64,000 bases of DNA from Palleronia sediminis (lineage in GTDB: Bacteria; Pseudomonadota; Alphaproteobacteria; Rhodobacterales; Rhodobacteraceae), in contig NZ_SNAA01000004.1 of the NCBI RefSeq assembly GCF_004358695.1, positions 1 through 64,000 on the forward strand. Direction: 5' to 3'. Positions within the stretch are counted from its first letter, which is position 1, and every line of letters starts with the position of its first letter. A program made the position numbers and the translations under genes. This document shows positions 34,915 to 44,035 of this stretch, piece by piece. The notes beneath the pieces were generated by a model, which was not told where the DNA came from, did no database searches, and saw nothing but the letters and a program-made list of their open reading frames with translations.

Positions 34915-36473
34915 GCGATGTCTCCTTTGGGGGCCCGCCGCCACCGCCCGATCAGGCGGTCGCTCAGGGCATTGATGTAAAGGCCGTTCAGCAGGTGGAC
35001 CCGCATGCCCGCCGCGGCGGGGTGCCCCGCCCAGAGCGGGAATGTCGTCTGTGCGACCGCGGCGATGGCAAAGCTGATGACGGCCAGGACCAGCGTCGCC
35101 CAGATCAGCCCGTCGGGCGCGGGCGGCGCGGGTAGCGTCCCTGCCGAGGCGCGGGTGCTGAGCTCCTGCAGCGCGAAATAGGCGATCGTGACCGCGATCG
35201 ACATGGCCACCGTGCGCCGGGTCAGAGCGCGGGGCGCCTGGTCGGCCAGCCCCTGCGCCACGAGGTAGACGACGCCGAAGATCAGGATCGCGCCAAGCGC
35301 TACGGTCTGCGGGGCCTTGTCGGCCAGTCCGAAGGCAAGACCCGTGGCCACATAGATCGCCAGCGCCACGCCGAATGCCCTGGCGACCGCCGTCAGGTCC
35401 GGGACGGCAACCGGGCCGGGGCGGCGGATCGAGGCGACATCCTCGACCGCGTTGCCCGAGGCGAGAAATGCGTGCGCCTTGTAAAGCGAATGGGCGACGA
35501 TGTGCAAAAGCGCCAGCGGGAACAGCGCCAGCCCGCATTGCAGCACCATGAAACCCATCTGCGCGCAGGTCGACCATGCCAGCGCGGTCTTGACCGCGGG
35601 CTGGGTCAGCGCGACAGCGGCACCGATCAGGGCGCTGAACCCGCCGATCAGCGCTAGCGCGGCGAGAACGCCGGGCGCGCTCAGCAACACGTCGGCAAAG
35701 CGGATCAACAGGAACCCGCCCGCGTTCACGACTCCCGCGTGCAGCAGGGCCGAGACCGGCGTCGGGGCCTCCATCACTTCGGTCAGCCAGCCATGCGCGG
35801 GGATGAGCGCCGAGCGCAGGATCGCCGCCAGCGCCAACAGGCTGGCCGCAAGCCAGATCGGCCCCTGGCCCAGGCCCGCGCGGGCCGCATCGTTGATCGC
35901 GGCGAGCTCGACCGTGCCGAACCCGGCATAGAGGATCACGCCCGCGGCGATCAGGGCGACGTTCGAGATCACGCCGCCGACAGCCTCTTTCCGCGCGGCC
36001 CGTTGGGCCTTGGGCCGGTCTGCGTAGTACAACAGCAGCCGGCGCAGCGCGATGCCGGTCGCGATCCAGAAGACGACGAGCTGCGGCACCGTTCCCGCCG
36101 TCACCAGCAGCAGGACCGACGCGATTGCCGCCGACATCCACGCCATGAAGGCGCCCTGCCGCGCCTCGCCGTCCAGCGCCACCCGCGAAAACCGCAGGAC
36201 GACCCAGCCGACAAAGGCCACGGTCAACGCCATCGCCATGCTGACGATATCGACGCGAACCGATAGCAGGGTCAGCCCCGAAAGGCCGAACGCCGCACCG
36301 CCCGGCCCGTCCAGGGCCAGACCGACCGAGGCCACGAGCCCAAGTGCCAGTGCAAGGGCCGCGGCGATCTCGGGCAGGCGCAGCCAGCGCGATCCCCGCG
36401 GCGGCGGTCGAAGGGCAAGGCCCGCGGCGATCAGGACAAGGGCAAGCGGGCCGAGAAAAGGCAAAACGGTCAT
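34911..36473 (-). CDS. dabB: DabB, proton-conducting membrane subunit (NuoL/MrpA-like)
   Basis: This 520-aa protein has 13-14 hydrophobic segments and the proton-conducting transporter core. Examples are AHGWLTEVMEAPTPVSALLHAGVVNAGGFLLIRF and KTALAWSTCAQMGFMVLQCGLALFPLALLHIVAHSLYKAHAFLASG, with the conserved charged and histidine residues of NuoL-like half-channels. Its position upstream of dabA, with a 4-bp overlap, identifies it as DabB rather than a complex I subunit. It should energise CO2 hydration by DabA with a proton gradient. Confidence 0.9.
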   Translation of the reverse strand: MTVLPFLGPLALVLIAAGLALRPPPRGSRWLRLPEIAAALALALGLVASVGLALDGPGGAAFGLSGLTLLSVRVDIVSMAMALTVAFVGWVVLRFSRVALDGEARQGAFMAWMSAAIASVLLLVTAGTVPQLVVFWIATGIALRRLLLYYADRPKAQRAARKEAVGGVISNVALIAAGVILYAGFGTVELAAINDAARAGLGQGPIWLAASLLALAAILRSALIPAHGWLTEVMEAPTPVSALLHAGVVNAGGFLLIRFADVLLSAPGVLAALALIGGFSALIGAAVALTQPAVKTALAWSTCAQMGFMVLQCGLALFPLALLHIVAHSLYKAHAFLASGNAVEDVASIRRPGPVAVPDLTAVARAFGVALAIYVATGLAFGLADKAPQTVALGAILIFGVVYLVAQGLADQAPRALTRRTVAMSIAVTIAYFALQELSTRASAGTLPAPPAPDGLIWATLVLAVISFAIAAVAQTTFPLWAGHPAAAGMRVHLLNGLYINALSDRLIGRWRRAPKGDIA

Positions 36474-36570
36474 GCGACGCTCCGATATGGTCGCCGAACG
36501 AGCTATGCCGCATCTGCATCATGGTGAAATATATAGATTGGATCGGTTCGATCTGTTTTAGTGAACCCCC
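36474..36570. promoter_or_regulatory. divergent dabB / lysR-type promoter region
   Basis: This 97-bp region separates dabB from the LysR gene. It holds an A/T-rich stretch (GTGAAATATATAGATT) followed by the partly palindromic GGATCGGTTCGATC, a possible LysR-type operator. LysR regulators typically bind such divergent regions and control both genes. The LysR start has no clear ribosome binding site. Confidence 0.4.
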
Positions 36571-37452
36571 ATGCGGATCAACTATCGCCACCTCAACTAT
36601 TTCCGCGAGGTCGCGCATGAGGGGAACCTCACGCGGGCGGCCGAGCGGCTGAACGTTTCGCAATCGGCGCTCTCGACGCAGATCCGGCTGCTCGAGGATC
36701 GGCTGGGTCACGCGCTGTTCGACCGCACCGGGCGCAGCCTCGTCCTGTCCGAGGCGGGGCGCATCGCGCTCGACCATGCCGACCGGATCTTTGCCGTAGG
36801 CGACGATCTGCTGACGGCGCTGGCGCAGGGCGGGGATCGGCCGCCGCCGTTTCGCGTGGGCGCGCTTTCGACCCTGTCGCGGAACTTTCAGCTGAGGTTC
36901 CTGCAACCGCTGCTGGCCGAGGGCGGGCCCGAACTGATCCTGACGTCGGGCAACGGCGATACGCTGCTGCGTGCGCTCGAGGCGCTGTCGCTCGATATCG
37001 TGCTGTCGACCGAGCCGCCGTCGCGCCAGGCCTTTCCCAAGCTGGTCGCGCATCGCATCGCCGAGCAACCCGTCGGCCTGTTCGGGTCGCCGCACCGCCT
37101 GCGCCATGACAGCCTCGCCGCCCTTCTCGCGGCCGAGCCGGTCATCCTGCCCACGGAAAGCTCGATCCGCACCGGGTTCGACAGCCTTGCCGCGCGGCTC
37201 GATATCGTGCCGAGGGTCGCGGCCACGGTCGACGACATGGCGATGGTGCGACTGCTCGCGCGCGAGGATGCGGGGCTGGCGCTGGCCCCCGCAGTCGTGC
37301 TGACCGACGAGCTGGCGAACGGGACGCTGGCGGCCGCGCCCTTCGATCTGCCGATTTCCGAGACGTTCTTTGCGATCACCGCCCCGCGGAGCTTTCCGCA
37401 CCCGGTTCTCGGCGCGCTGCTGGCGCGCGATCTGACCGGCGCCATGCGCTAG
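36571..37452 (+). CDS. LysR family transcriptional regulator
   Basis: This 293-aa regulator has an N-terminal winged HTH (about residues 1-60: NYRHLNYFREVAHEGNLTRAAERLNVSQSALSTQIRLLEDRLGHALFDR) and a LysR substrate-binding domain. It is divergent from dabB with 97 bp between start codons, so regulation of the dabBA carbon-uptake operon is likely. The inducer is unknown. Confidence 0.92.
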   Translation: MRINYRHLNYFREVAHEGNLTRAAERLNVSQSALSTQIRLLEDRLGHALFDRTGRSLVLSEAGRIALDHADRIFAVGDDLLTALAQGGDRPPPFRVGALSTLSRNFQLRFLQPLLAEGGPELILTSGNGDTLLRALEALSLDIVLSTEPPSRQAFPKLVAHRIAEQPVGLFGSPHRLRHDSLAALLAAEPVILPTESSIRTGFDSLAARLDIVPRVAATVDDMAMVRLLAREDAGLALAPAVVLTDELANGTLAAAPFDLPISETFFAITAPRSFPHPVLGALLARDLTGAMR

Positions 37453-37591
37453 CCCCTGTGCCCGCGCGGCTGCGACGAATGGCGCAGGTTACTGGACCGG
37501 CACGACCAAGGGCCTACGCTAAGCACACGGGGCCGTGAACATGCGCGGCCCGACCGACGCCGCATCATGCAACCTCAGACGGAGTGCCTCA

Positions 37592-38842
37592 ATGCCGAAC
37601 CCCGCCCGACCCCTCGTCGCAATCGGCACCGCCCTGATCGCGCTGCCCGCGCTTGCGCAGGACGGCCCTTTGACCGTGGCCATGCACTACACCCAAGATC
37701 AGGCCGCGCCCCTGATTGCGTGCCTCGACGCCTACGATGCCGACGGGGTCACGGCCAGCTATCAGCAGATCAGCTATGGCGACTACCTTCAGACGGTGCT
37801 GACCGGGCGGCTCGCCGGGCAATCGCCCGATATCTACAACGTATATTCGATCTGGGCCGCGCAGATGGTCGATAACGGCGTTCTCGCCGAGCCGCCCGAG
37901 GCGCTGGCCCAATTCGTTCGCGACGGCTATGGCGCGGCGACGGTGGATGCCGCGACCATCGACGGCACGCTCTGGGGCGTCCCGAGCGAGGTGAGCGTGT
38001 ACATGCTGGTCTCGAACATGGCGCTGCTGCGCGAGGCCGGGATCGAGACCCCCCCGACGACGTGGGACGGCCTCCGCGAGGCCGCCGCCGCCGTGACCGC
38101 CCGCAACGACCAGGGCCGGATCGAGACGGCGGGATTCGCCTTTGCCGAAAGCTCGTCGGGGGCGGGGGTCGTCCATCCGTTCTATGCGCTCGTGTTCTCG
38201 CAGGGCGGGGACGTCTACTCCGACGACTACACCGAGGCGATGCTCGATACGCCCGAGGCCCAAGAGGCGCTGTCGCGCATGGCCGGGCTGGTCGAGGACG
38301 ACATCACTGACCTGTCCATCGACGCCTATGATTTCCCCGCTGGCGGCATCGGCATGATGATCATGGCCAACTGGTACGAAAGCGCCATCCGCGACGGTTT
38401 CGGCGACCGGTTCGACGAGGATGTGGCCGTCAGCCAGATCCCGATGGGCGACGACTGGCGGACGCTGCAATATGCCTTTTTCATGGGTGTCGACAGCCAG
38501 AGCGACCGCCAGGAAGAGGCTTGGGTACTGGTGCGCCACCTGAACGCGCCGCGCGATGGCGGGCTGTCCTGCATGGGCGAGATGCTGGACGGGCTGGGCG
38601 CGCTGACGGCCAACGCCGCCGATCTCGCCGCGCAAGAGGCGCCCGACGCCTTTACCCGGCCCTTTGTCGAGGCGCTCGAGAACGACCGCGCCATCGGCCA
38701 GCCCAACGTGATGCAGGCCGCCGAGATCGAGGGCATGATGGCCCGCACCTTCGAGACGGTCATCGCGGGCGATGCCGAGCCGGGCCCGGCGCTGCAGGAT
38801 CTCGATACCGAGGTCGAGGATATCCTGTTCGAGTTCTACTAG
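37592..38842 (+). CDS. carbohydrate-type ABC transporter substrate-binding protein
   Basis: This 416-aa exported protein has a signal peptide (PLVAIGTALIALPALAQ). Mature motifs include YLQTVLTGRLAGQSPDIYNVYSIWAAQMVDNGVL, TLWGVPSEVSVYMLVSNMALLREAGIETPPTTWDGLREAA and AGGIGMMIMANWYESAI, typical of sugar-binding proteins of the MalE type. ATG 37592 is preceded by GGAG and gives a clean signal peptide; an upstream ATG at 37535 would add 19 residues with no support. Two permeases follow, but no ATPase is encoded nearby. The ligand is unknown. Confidence 0.87.
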   Translation: MPNPARPLVAIGTALIALPALAQDGPLTVAMHYTQDQAAPLIACLDAYDADGVTASYQQISYGDYLQTVLTGRLAGQSPDIYNVYSIWAAQMVDNGVLAEPPEALAQFVRDGYGAATVDAATIDGTLWGVPSEVSVYMLVSNMALLREAGIETPPTTWDGLREAAAAVTARNDQGRIETAGFAFAESSSGAGVVHPFYALVFSQGGDVYSDDYTEAMLDTPEAQEALSRMAGLVEDDITDLSIDAYDFPAGGIGMMIMANWYESAIRDGFGDRFDEDVAVSQIPMGDDWRTLQYAFFMGVDSQSDRQEEAWVLVRHLNAPRDGGLSCMGEMLDGLGALTANAADLAAQEAPDAFTRPFVEALENDRAIGQPNVMQAAEIEGMMARTFETVIAGDAEPGPALQDLDTEVEDILFEFY

Positions 38843-38846
38843 GTCG

Positions 38847-39725
38847 ATGCCCCGCCGGGAGTTCGATCCGGGGGGCGGCGGGGCCGCGCCATGGGTGTTC
38901 CTCGCGCCGCTCATCGCCTTTGCGGCCGTGTTCTTCGTCATCCCGTTGGGGTTTTCGATCTGGCTGTCCTTCACCCGCTGGAACCCGCTCGGGACGCCGT
39001 CCTGGGTGGGGCTCAGGCAGTTCGAGTACCTTTTCACGCGGGACGGCGATTTCTGGCGCTCGATCCTCAACACCTTCGTGTTCGCGTTCGGCTTTGTCGC
39101 GCTGGGCGTGCCGCTGTCGCTGGGGTTGGCCTTCGTCTTCAGCCGGGCGAGGGGCAAGACCCTGTGGCGGTCGGTCTATTACCTGCCGCAGCTCACCAAT
39201 ATCGTCGCCATCGCCTATCTGTGGCAATTCGTGCTCGACGATCGCTATGGCGCGATCAACCGGCTGCTGGGCATGGTCGGGCTGGCCGGGCCGAACTGGC
39301 TGAGCGACCCGGCCATGGCCATGGTTTCGGTCGTCCTGGTGATGATCTGGTACGATGCGGGCAAGAACATGCTGGTCTTCTCGGCCGCGCTCGAGGGCGT
39401 GGATCGCGAGATCTACGACGCCGCCGCCCTCGACGGCGCGTCGCCGTTGCGGACGCTGACAAGCGTCACGCTACCAATCATCCGCCCGGCTTTCATATTC
39501 GTGACGATCACCAGCTTCATCACCGGGATGGGGTTCTTTGCGCTGATCCTGGCCATGACCGGTGGCGGCCCGCGGGGCGCCACCGAGGTCACGGCGCTCT
39601 ATACCTACCAGATGGCGTTCGAGAGCCTGCGCATGGGGCGCGCATCGGCGGGCGCGCTGATCCTGTTCGCGATCATTGGGGTTCTGTCGATCCTGCAGTT
39701 CCGTGCCCTGCGGGGCCGGGAATGA
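38847..39725 (+). CDS. sugar ABC transporter permease, MalF/UgpA type
   Basis: This 292-aa inner-membrane protein has six segments. The EAA loop reads YDAAALDGASPLRTLTSVTLPIIRP and the MalF-type signature LAMTGGGPRGATEVTALYTYQMAFE follows. ATG 38847 lies 4 bp after the stop of the binding-protein gene. It overlaps the next permease by 4 bp. Confidence 0.9.
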   Translation: MPRREFDPGGGGAAPWVFLAPLIAFAAVFFVIPLGFSIWLSFTRWNPLGTPSWVGLRQFEYLFTRDGDFWRSILNTFVFAFGFVALGVPLSLGLAFVFSRARGKTLWRSVYYLPQLTNIVAIAYLWQFVLDDRYGAINRLLGMVGLAGPNWLSDPAMAMVSVVLVMIWYDAGKNMLVFSAALEGVDREIYDAAALDGASPLRTLTSVTLPIIRPAFIFVTITSFITGMGFFALILAMTGGGPRGATEVTALYTYQMAFESLRMGRASAGALILFAIIGVLSILQFRALRGRE

Positions 39726-40660
39726 CCGCGGTGGACCGGACCGGGGCACCGGCCCGAGGCGCGCCCCTGCGGATCGCGGTTGCGCCCCGCTGGCGCCGGG
39801 CCATCGGCCCCCTGGTGAAATATGCGCTGCTGTCGCTGGGCGCCCTGCTGATGATCCTGCCCTTTGCCGACATGTTCATCGGTGCGCTGCGCAGTCCCGC
39901 GGATGTCTTTGCCTCACCCCCGCGCTACTGGCCGCAGGACCCGCAATGGGGCGTCTATGCCCGCGTCTTTCGCGAATTGCCGATGACCACCTGGTTCGCC
40001 AATTCGATCATCGTCACCGTCACGATCACCGCCGCGCAGGTCGCGACCTCGACCATGGCGGGCTACGCGCTGGCGAAATACGAGTTCGGCGGGCGGGCCG
40101 CCATCTTTCGGCTGGTCGTCGGGGCGCAGATGTTCCCGTTCTTCCTGTTCATCATCCCGATCTTCTTCATCCTGCGCTTTGCCCCGCTGATGGGTGGCAA
40201 CGACATCGCGGGGCAGGGGGGATCGGGGTTGCTGGGCACCTATGCCGCACTGTGCCTGCCCTTTGTCGTCACGTGGTACGGCGTGTTTCTCATGCGGCAG
40301 TTCTTTGTCTCGATCCCCGACGATCTGCTCGAGGCCGCGCGCCTCGACGGCGCAGGGGAATACCGGATCTTTCGTTCGATCATGCTGCCGCTGGTCAAGC
40401 CCGCGATCGCCACGCTGACGCTGTTCTCGTTCGTCTATCACTGGAACGAGTTCATCTGGACGATGACCGTCACCCGCGCGGCGCCCGAGCTTCAGACGTT
40501 GCCCGTGGGCATCTACCTGTTGCAGGGCGCGTTCGAGGATCTCGACCAGAAGGCGCTGCAACAGGCCGCGCTGGCGGTGTCGATCCTGCCGGTTATCGTG
40601 GTGTTTCTTTGCCTGCAACGCCTCTTTGTCGCGTCCGAGTTCTCGAGCGGGGTAAAGTAG
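39722..40660 (+). CDS. sugar ABC transporter permease, MalG/UgpE type
   Basis: This 312-aa inner-membrane protein has six segments after a ~30-residue cytosolic tail. The EAA motif is LEAARLDGAGEYRIFRSIMLPLVKP, and FHWNEF-like YHWNEFIWTMT is typical of MalG-type permeases. It ends the three-gene set; only tRNA-Pro and an unrelated exporter follow on the other strand, so the importer must borrow an ATPase from another locus. Confidence 0.9.
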   Translation: MTAVDRTGAPARGAPLRIAVAPRWRRAIGPLVKYALLSLGALLMILPFADMFIGALRSPADVFASPPRYWPQDPQWGVYARVFRELPMTTWFANSIIVTVTITAAQVATSTMAGYALAKYEFGGRAAIFRLVVGAQMFPFFLFIIPIFFILRFAPLMGGNDIAGQGGSGLLGTYAALCLPFVVTWYGVFLMRQFFVSIPDDLLEAARLDGAGEYRIFRSIMLPLVKPAIATLTLFSFVYHWNEFIWTMTVTRAAPELQTLPVGIYLLQGAFEDLDQKALQQAALAVSILPVIVVFLCLQRLFVASEFSSGVK

Positions 40661-40685
40661 GGCGACGGCGAAAAGGGGGATGAAC

Positions 40686-40762
40686 TGGTCGGAGTGAGAG
40701 GATTCGAACCTCCGGCCCCTGCCTCCCGAAGGCAGTGCTCTACCAAGCTGAGCTACACTCCG
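40686..40762 (-). tRNA. tRNA-Pro (CGG)
   Basis: This is a 77-nt tRNA with encoded CCA. The acceptor stem is CGGAGTG/CACTCCG, the anticodon stem-loop is CTGCC-TTCGGGA-GGCAG, giving anticodon CGG (proline codon CCG, common in this GC-rich genome), and the T-loop reads GGTTCGAATCC. It starts 15 bp after the end of the DMT transporter gene on the same strand. Confidence 0.95.
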
Positions 40763-40777
40763 AACCGTGAGGGCGAC

Positions 40778-41776
40778 CTACTCGCTCGCGCGGCGGCGTG
40801 CAAGGGCTTCGTGGCCCGGCGGCGGCGGTTCCGCGCGCCGGCGCAGCGCGGCCACCACCCGCGGCGAGGTGCCGGTTTCGGGCCGCGGCCTCGTGCGCAG
40901 AACGGGGGCATTGTCCGAGGCCCCGGTGCTTTCGCGGACGACGACATAGATGCCCGAGGCGATGATGATCGCGGCCCCGATCCAGGTCATCACGTCGGGC
41001 GTCTCGTCGAAGAACGCCGCCCCGAAAATCGCGGCCCAGATGATCTGGGAATAGTGCATCGGCGCGACGATGGCCGCGTCCGCCCGGCGATAGGCGGCGA
41101 TCATCAGCAGCCCCGCGATGAAGCCGAATCCGGCGATGACCGCCATCCAGCCCAGGTCGGCCACCGGCATCGGCTTGTAGACCCAGGGCATCAGCGCGCC
41201 CATCACGATGAAATTCGCGAGCATCGGGATCAGCATCAGCACGACGCCCCGCTCGGCCCGCGCGACGCGGCGCATGATGACCGCGCTGAGCGCGCTGCCC
41301 GCGGCCGCGATCAGCGCGGCGGCATGGCCGAGTGACAGCACCTGGTCGGCCGACCATGGCCGCAGCACGACGAAAACACCGACCAGCCCGACCAGAACCG
41401 CCGCCCACCGGTGCCGCCCCACGGTTTCGCCGAGGATCGGGATGGACAGCATGGTGACGAAAAGCGGCGAGGCGAAGAGCAGCGCATAGACCTGCGCAAG
41501 CGGCAGGGTCGAGAAGGCGTAAAACCCCGCGACCCCCGTGGTCATGACGGTAAAGGTGCGCAGCGCGCTCCACCACGGGTGAACCGGGCGCAGCGTCCCC
41601 GGATGCGAATCGCGCAGCAGCATGAACATCGCCAGCGGCAGCCCGAACAGCACCGAGAAAAAGATGAGCTGGAACGGCGAATAGGTGCCGCCCAGCAGTT
41701 TCACCACCGCGTCATGCGATGCGAACACCCCGAACGAGGCGAGAGCGAAAAGAGGGCCTGTGACCGATGGGCGCAT
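40778..41776 (-). CDS. DMT superfamily (EamA) transporter
   Basis: This 332-aa inner-membrane protein has ten hydrophobic segments in two EamA repeats (for example LFALASFGVFASHDAVVKLLGG and GFYAFSTLPLAQVYALLFASPLFVTMLSIPILGE in the first repeat; MHYSQIIWAAIFGAAFFDE in the second). Such proteins export amino acids, metabolites or drugs; the substrate is unknown. ATG 41776 was preferred to an in-frame GTG at 41819. A basic, proline-rich tail (about residues 295-332) is unusual in length. Confidence 0.87.
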   Translation of the reverse strand: MRPSVTGPLFALASFGVFASHDAVVKLLGGTYSPFQLIFFSVLFGLPLAMFMLLRDSHPGTLRPVHPWWSALRTFTVMTTGVAGFYAFSTLPLAQVYALLFASPLFVTMLSIPILGETVGRHRWAAVLVGLVGVFVVLRPWSADQVLSLGHAAALIAAAGSALSAVIMRRVARAERGVVLMLIPMLANFIVMGALMPWVYKPMPVADLGWMAVIAGFGFIAGLLMIAAYRRADAAIVAPMHYSQIIWAAIFGAAFFDETPDVMTWIGAAIIIASGIYVVVRESTGASDNAPVLRTRPRPETGTSPRVVAALRRRAEPPPPGHEALARRRASE

Positions 41777-41857
41777 GGCCCGTCTCAACCCCCGTTCGTC
41801 CGCCGGGTCAAGGGGGGCCACCCCCGCCCGGCGTCAAACCGCGGCCCGTGCCGCGCG

Positions 41858-42964
41858 TCAGGTCGCGTCCAGCGCCGCGACGATGGCATCGCCCATTTCC
41901 GAGGTCGTGACCGGCTCGGTCCCGTCCTCGCCCAGCAGGTCGGCGGTGCGCAGGCCCCGCGCCAGAACGGCCTCGACTGCGCCCTCGACGAGGTCGGCCT
42001 CGGCCCCGAGGTCGAAGCTGTAGCGCAGCGCCATGGCAAAGCTGAGGATGCAGGCGATCGGGTTGGCCTTGCCCTGGCCCGCGATATCCGGGGCCGAGCC
42101 ATGCACCGGCTCGTAAAGGGCCTTGGGAAGGCCGTTCCTGGCGATGGCGCCCAAGGAGGCCGAGGGCAGCATCCCGAGCGACCCGGTCAGCATCGCCGCG
42201 GCATCCGACAACAGGTCGCCGAACAGGTTGTCGGTCACGATCACGTCGAACTGCTTGGGGTTGCGGACAAGCTGCATGGCGCCCGCATCCGCATACATAT
42301 GGGTCAGCGCGACATCGGGATATTCGTGTTCGTGGACCCAAGACACCTCTTCGCGCCAGAGGATGCCCGATTCCATCACGTTGGCCTTTTCCATCGAGCA
42401 GACGCGGTTGTCGCGCTTGCGCGCCAGGTCGAAGGCCGCGCGGGCGACGCGCCGGATCTCTTCGGTGGTATAGCGCTGGGTGTTGATGCCCACGCGCCCG
42501 CCGTCGCCGTCGTCGTGGATGCCGCGCGGTTCGCCGAAATAGATCCCCGAGGTCAGTTCGCGGACGATCATGATGTCGAGCCCGGATACGATCTCGGGCT
42601 TGAGCGACGAGAACCCGGCCAGCGCGTCGAAACATTGCGCCGGGCGCAGGTTGGCGAACAGGTCCATTTCCTTGCGCAGGCGCAGGAGGCCCCGTTCGGG
42701 TTTCAGGCTGAAATCGAGATCGTCGTATTTCGGGCCGCCCACCGCGCCCAGCAATACCGCATCCACCGCCTGCGCATGGGCCATGGTCTCGTCCGACAGG
42801 GGCTTGCCATGCGCGTCATAGGCGGCGCCGCCGACCAGGTCCTCGGTCACGTCGAAGGACAGGTTCCGATGCGTCGCGAACCAGTTGATGACCTTGCGCA
42901 CCTCGGCCATCACCTCGGGGCCGATCCCGTCGCCGGGAAGGATCAGAATGGAATGGTTGGGCAT
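41858..42964 (-). CDS. leuB: 3-isopropylmalate dehydrogenase
   Basis: This 368-aa NAD-dependent enzyme of leucine synthesis oxidatively decarboxylates 3-isopropylmalate. Motifs are [18 protein letters not shown] at the N-terminus, [14 protein letters not shown], the substrate-binding [21 protein letters not shown]-like region (here [21 protein letters not shown]), and [27 protein letters not shown] near the metal site. It lies downstream of leuC-leuD on the same strand but is separated from them by a membrane protein gene and a nuclease-like gene. Confidence 0.96.
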   Translation of the reverse strand: MPNHSILILPGDGIGPEVMAEVRKVINWFATHRNLSFDVTEDLVGGAAYDAHGKPLSDETMAHAQAVDAVLLGAVGGPKYDDLDFSLKPERGLLRLRKEMDLFANLRPAQCFDALAGFSSLKPEIVSGLDIMIVRELTSGIYFGEPRGIHDDGDGGRVGINTQRYTTEEIRRVARAAFDLARKRDNRVCSMEKANVMESGILWREEVSWVHEHEYPDVALTHMYADAGAMQLVRNPKQFDVIVTDNLFGDLLSDAAAMLTGSLGMLPSASLGAIARNGLPKALYEPVHGSAPDIAGQGKANPIACILSFAMALRYSFDLGAEADLVEGAVEAVLARGLRTADLLGEDGTEPVTTSEMGDAIVAALDAT

Positions 42965-43021
42965 CAGCGGAATCCTTGGAAAAGCGGGGTCAAAGCGGCC
43001 TAGCGAGTGACTTCCCGACCG

Positions 43022-44035
43022 TCAAGAAGGCCCGCCCGGCAGCGCGACCTCGACCCAGACGAGGCGGTGCCGCGTCCCGCGCTCGATCCCGTCGATGGCG
43101 GCGATGTCAGCGGGGTCGAGCAGCCCCGAGGCGACGACGCCCAGATCGCGCGAGGGCAGCACATAGGACAGGCGCAGGGCGGTGTCGCCGAAACTGGCCG
43201 TCGCGCGGTCGCCCTCGCGTTGGGGGAGGGGGTCGGTCACGCGCGGATCGCCCAGCAGGGCGCGCAGCGCATCGGGCCGCCCGGCACCGCGATCGGGATC
43301 GGCATTGGCCAGCCCCGCGATCGCAAAGGGCGGGTCCGGCGCGGGCACGGGCAGTTCGCCGTCGAGCAGCCGCAGGATCACCGCCGTCTCGTCGTGGTTG
43401 CGCGCCGCGTTGCTAGGCTGGAACAGGGGCGGGGTGGCGGCCCATGTCACGATATTCAGCCGCGTGTCGCCGACCCTGACGGGGACGACCCAATGCGCCG
43501 TGCTCGACAAACGTTGGATGGCCCGAGCCTCGGGCGAAAGGTCGGTCTCGGGGGCGAGGCTGCCGGGAAGATCGGACCATAGAAGGGTCGAGAGATCCCG
43601 CACCCCGTCGCGCTCGACCGGGTGGCGGGACAGGATCGCGAGCCCCCCGGCGCCGAAGAACCGGCCATAGCCCTGCGCGTCGCGCGGCTGACCCAATCGC
43701 CCGTCGCCGTCGAGGTCGATGCCGCTGGGCAGCCCGCTATTGGGGGCTGCGGCAAAGGCGTGGGGCATGGGGTGGCCCGCCGCCTCGAGCCGATCCTGCA
43801 TGGCGCGCAGCAGCGCGCCCCCCGCGTCATAGTCGATCCCCTGGAGCATCACGATATCGGGGCGCGCCCGTGCGATCATGCCCAGCACTTGCCGGGCCTC
43901 GGGCGCGTCCTCGGTCACGTCGCGCAGGGCAAGGCCGGGCCCGCGGGCCGAGAGTTCGGTGTGAAAGCTGGCGATGCGGACCGTGTCGGCCAACGCCGGA
44001 AAGGCGGCGGCAAACGCGATCAGCGCCGCGATCAG
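43022..44035 (-). CDS. exported endonuclease/exonuclease/phosphatase-like protein
   Basis: This ~337-aa EEP-fold protein has a signal-like N-terminus (IAALIAFAAAFPALADTVRIASFHTEL). Motifs include PDIVMLQGIDYD (Glu replaced by Gln-Gly context), GGLAILSRHPVER, and a C-terminal LSYVLPSRDLGV; family members usually have SDH near this point. No ATG, GTG or TTG fits before the signal peptide; the best start is a CTG that overlaps the upstream stop (CTGA). Some catalytic residues of EEP enzymes look degenerate, so activity is uncertain. Confidence 0.65.
   Translation of the reverse strand: MIAALIAFAAAFPALADTVRIASFHTELSARGPGLALRDVTEDAPEARQVLGMIARARPDIVMLQGIDYDAGGALLRAMQDRLEAAGHPMPHAFAAAPNSGLPSGIDLDGDGRLGQPRDAQGYGRFFGAGGLAILSRHPVERDGVRDLSTLLWSDLPGSLAPETDLSPEARAIQRLSSTAHWVVPVRVGDTRLNIVTWAATPPLFQPSNAARNHDETAVILRLLDGELPVPAPDPPFAIAGLANADPDRGAGRPDALRALLGDPRVTDPLPQREGDRATASFGDTALRLSYVLPSRDLGVVASGLLDPADIAAIDGIERGTRHRLVWVEVALPGGPS

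Noticed and set aside
34911-36473. Reading the NuoL-like gene as a respiratory complex I subunit
   Set aside because: It is single, without other nuo genes, and directly precedes dabA with a 4-bp overlap, so DabB is the better call.
34915-37401. A very long minus-strand open frame extending dabA upstream by ~830 codons
   Set aside because: The extension overlaps dabB in another frame and the LysR gene on the other strand; DabA has a normal start at 34914 that overlaps dabB by 4 bp.
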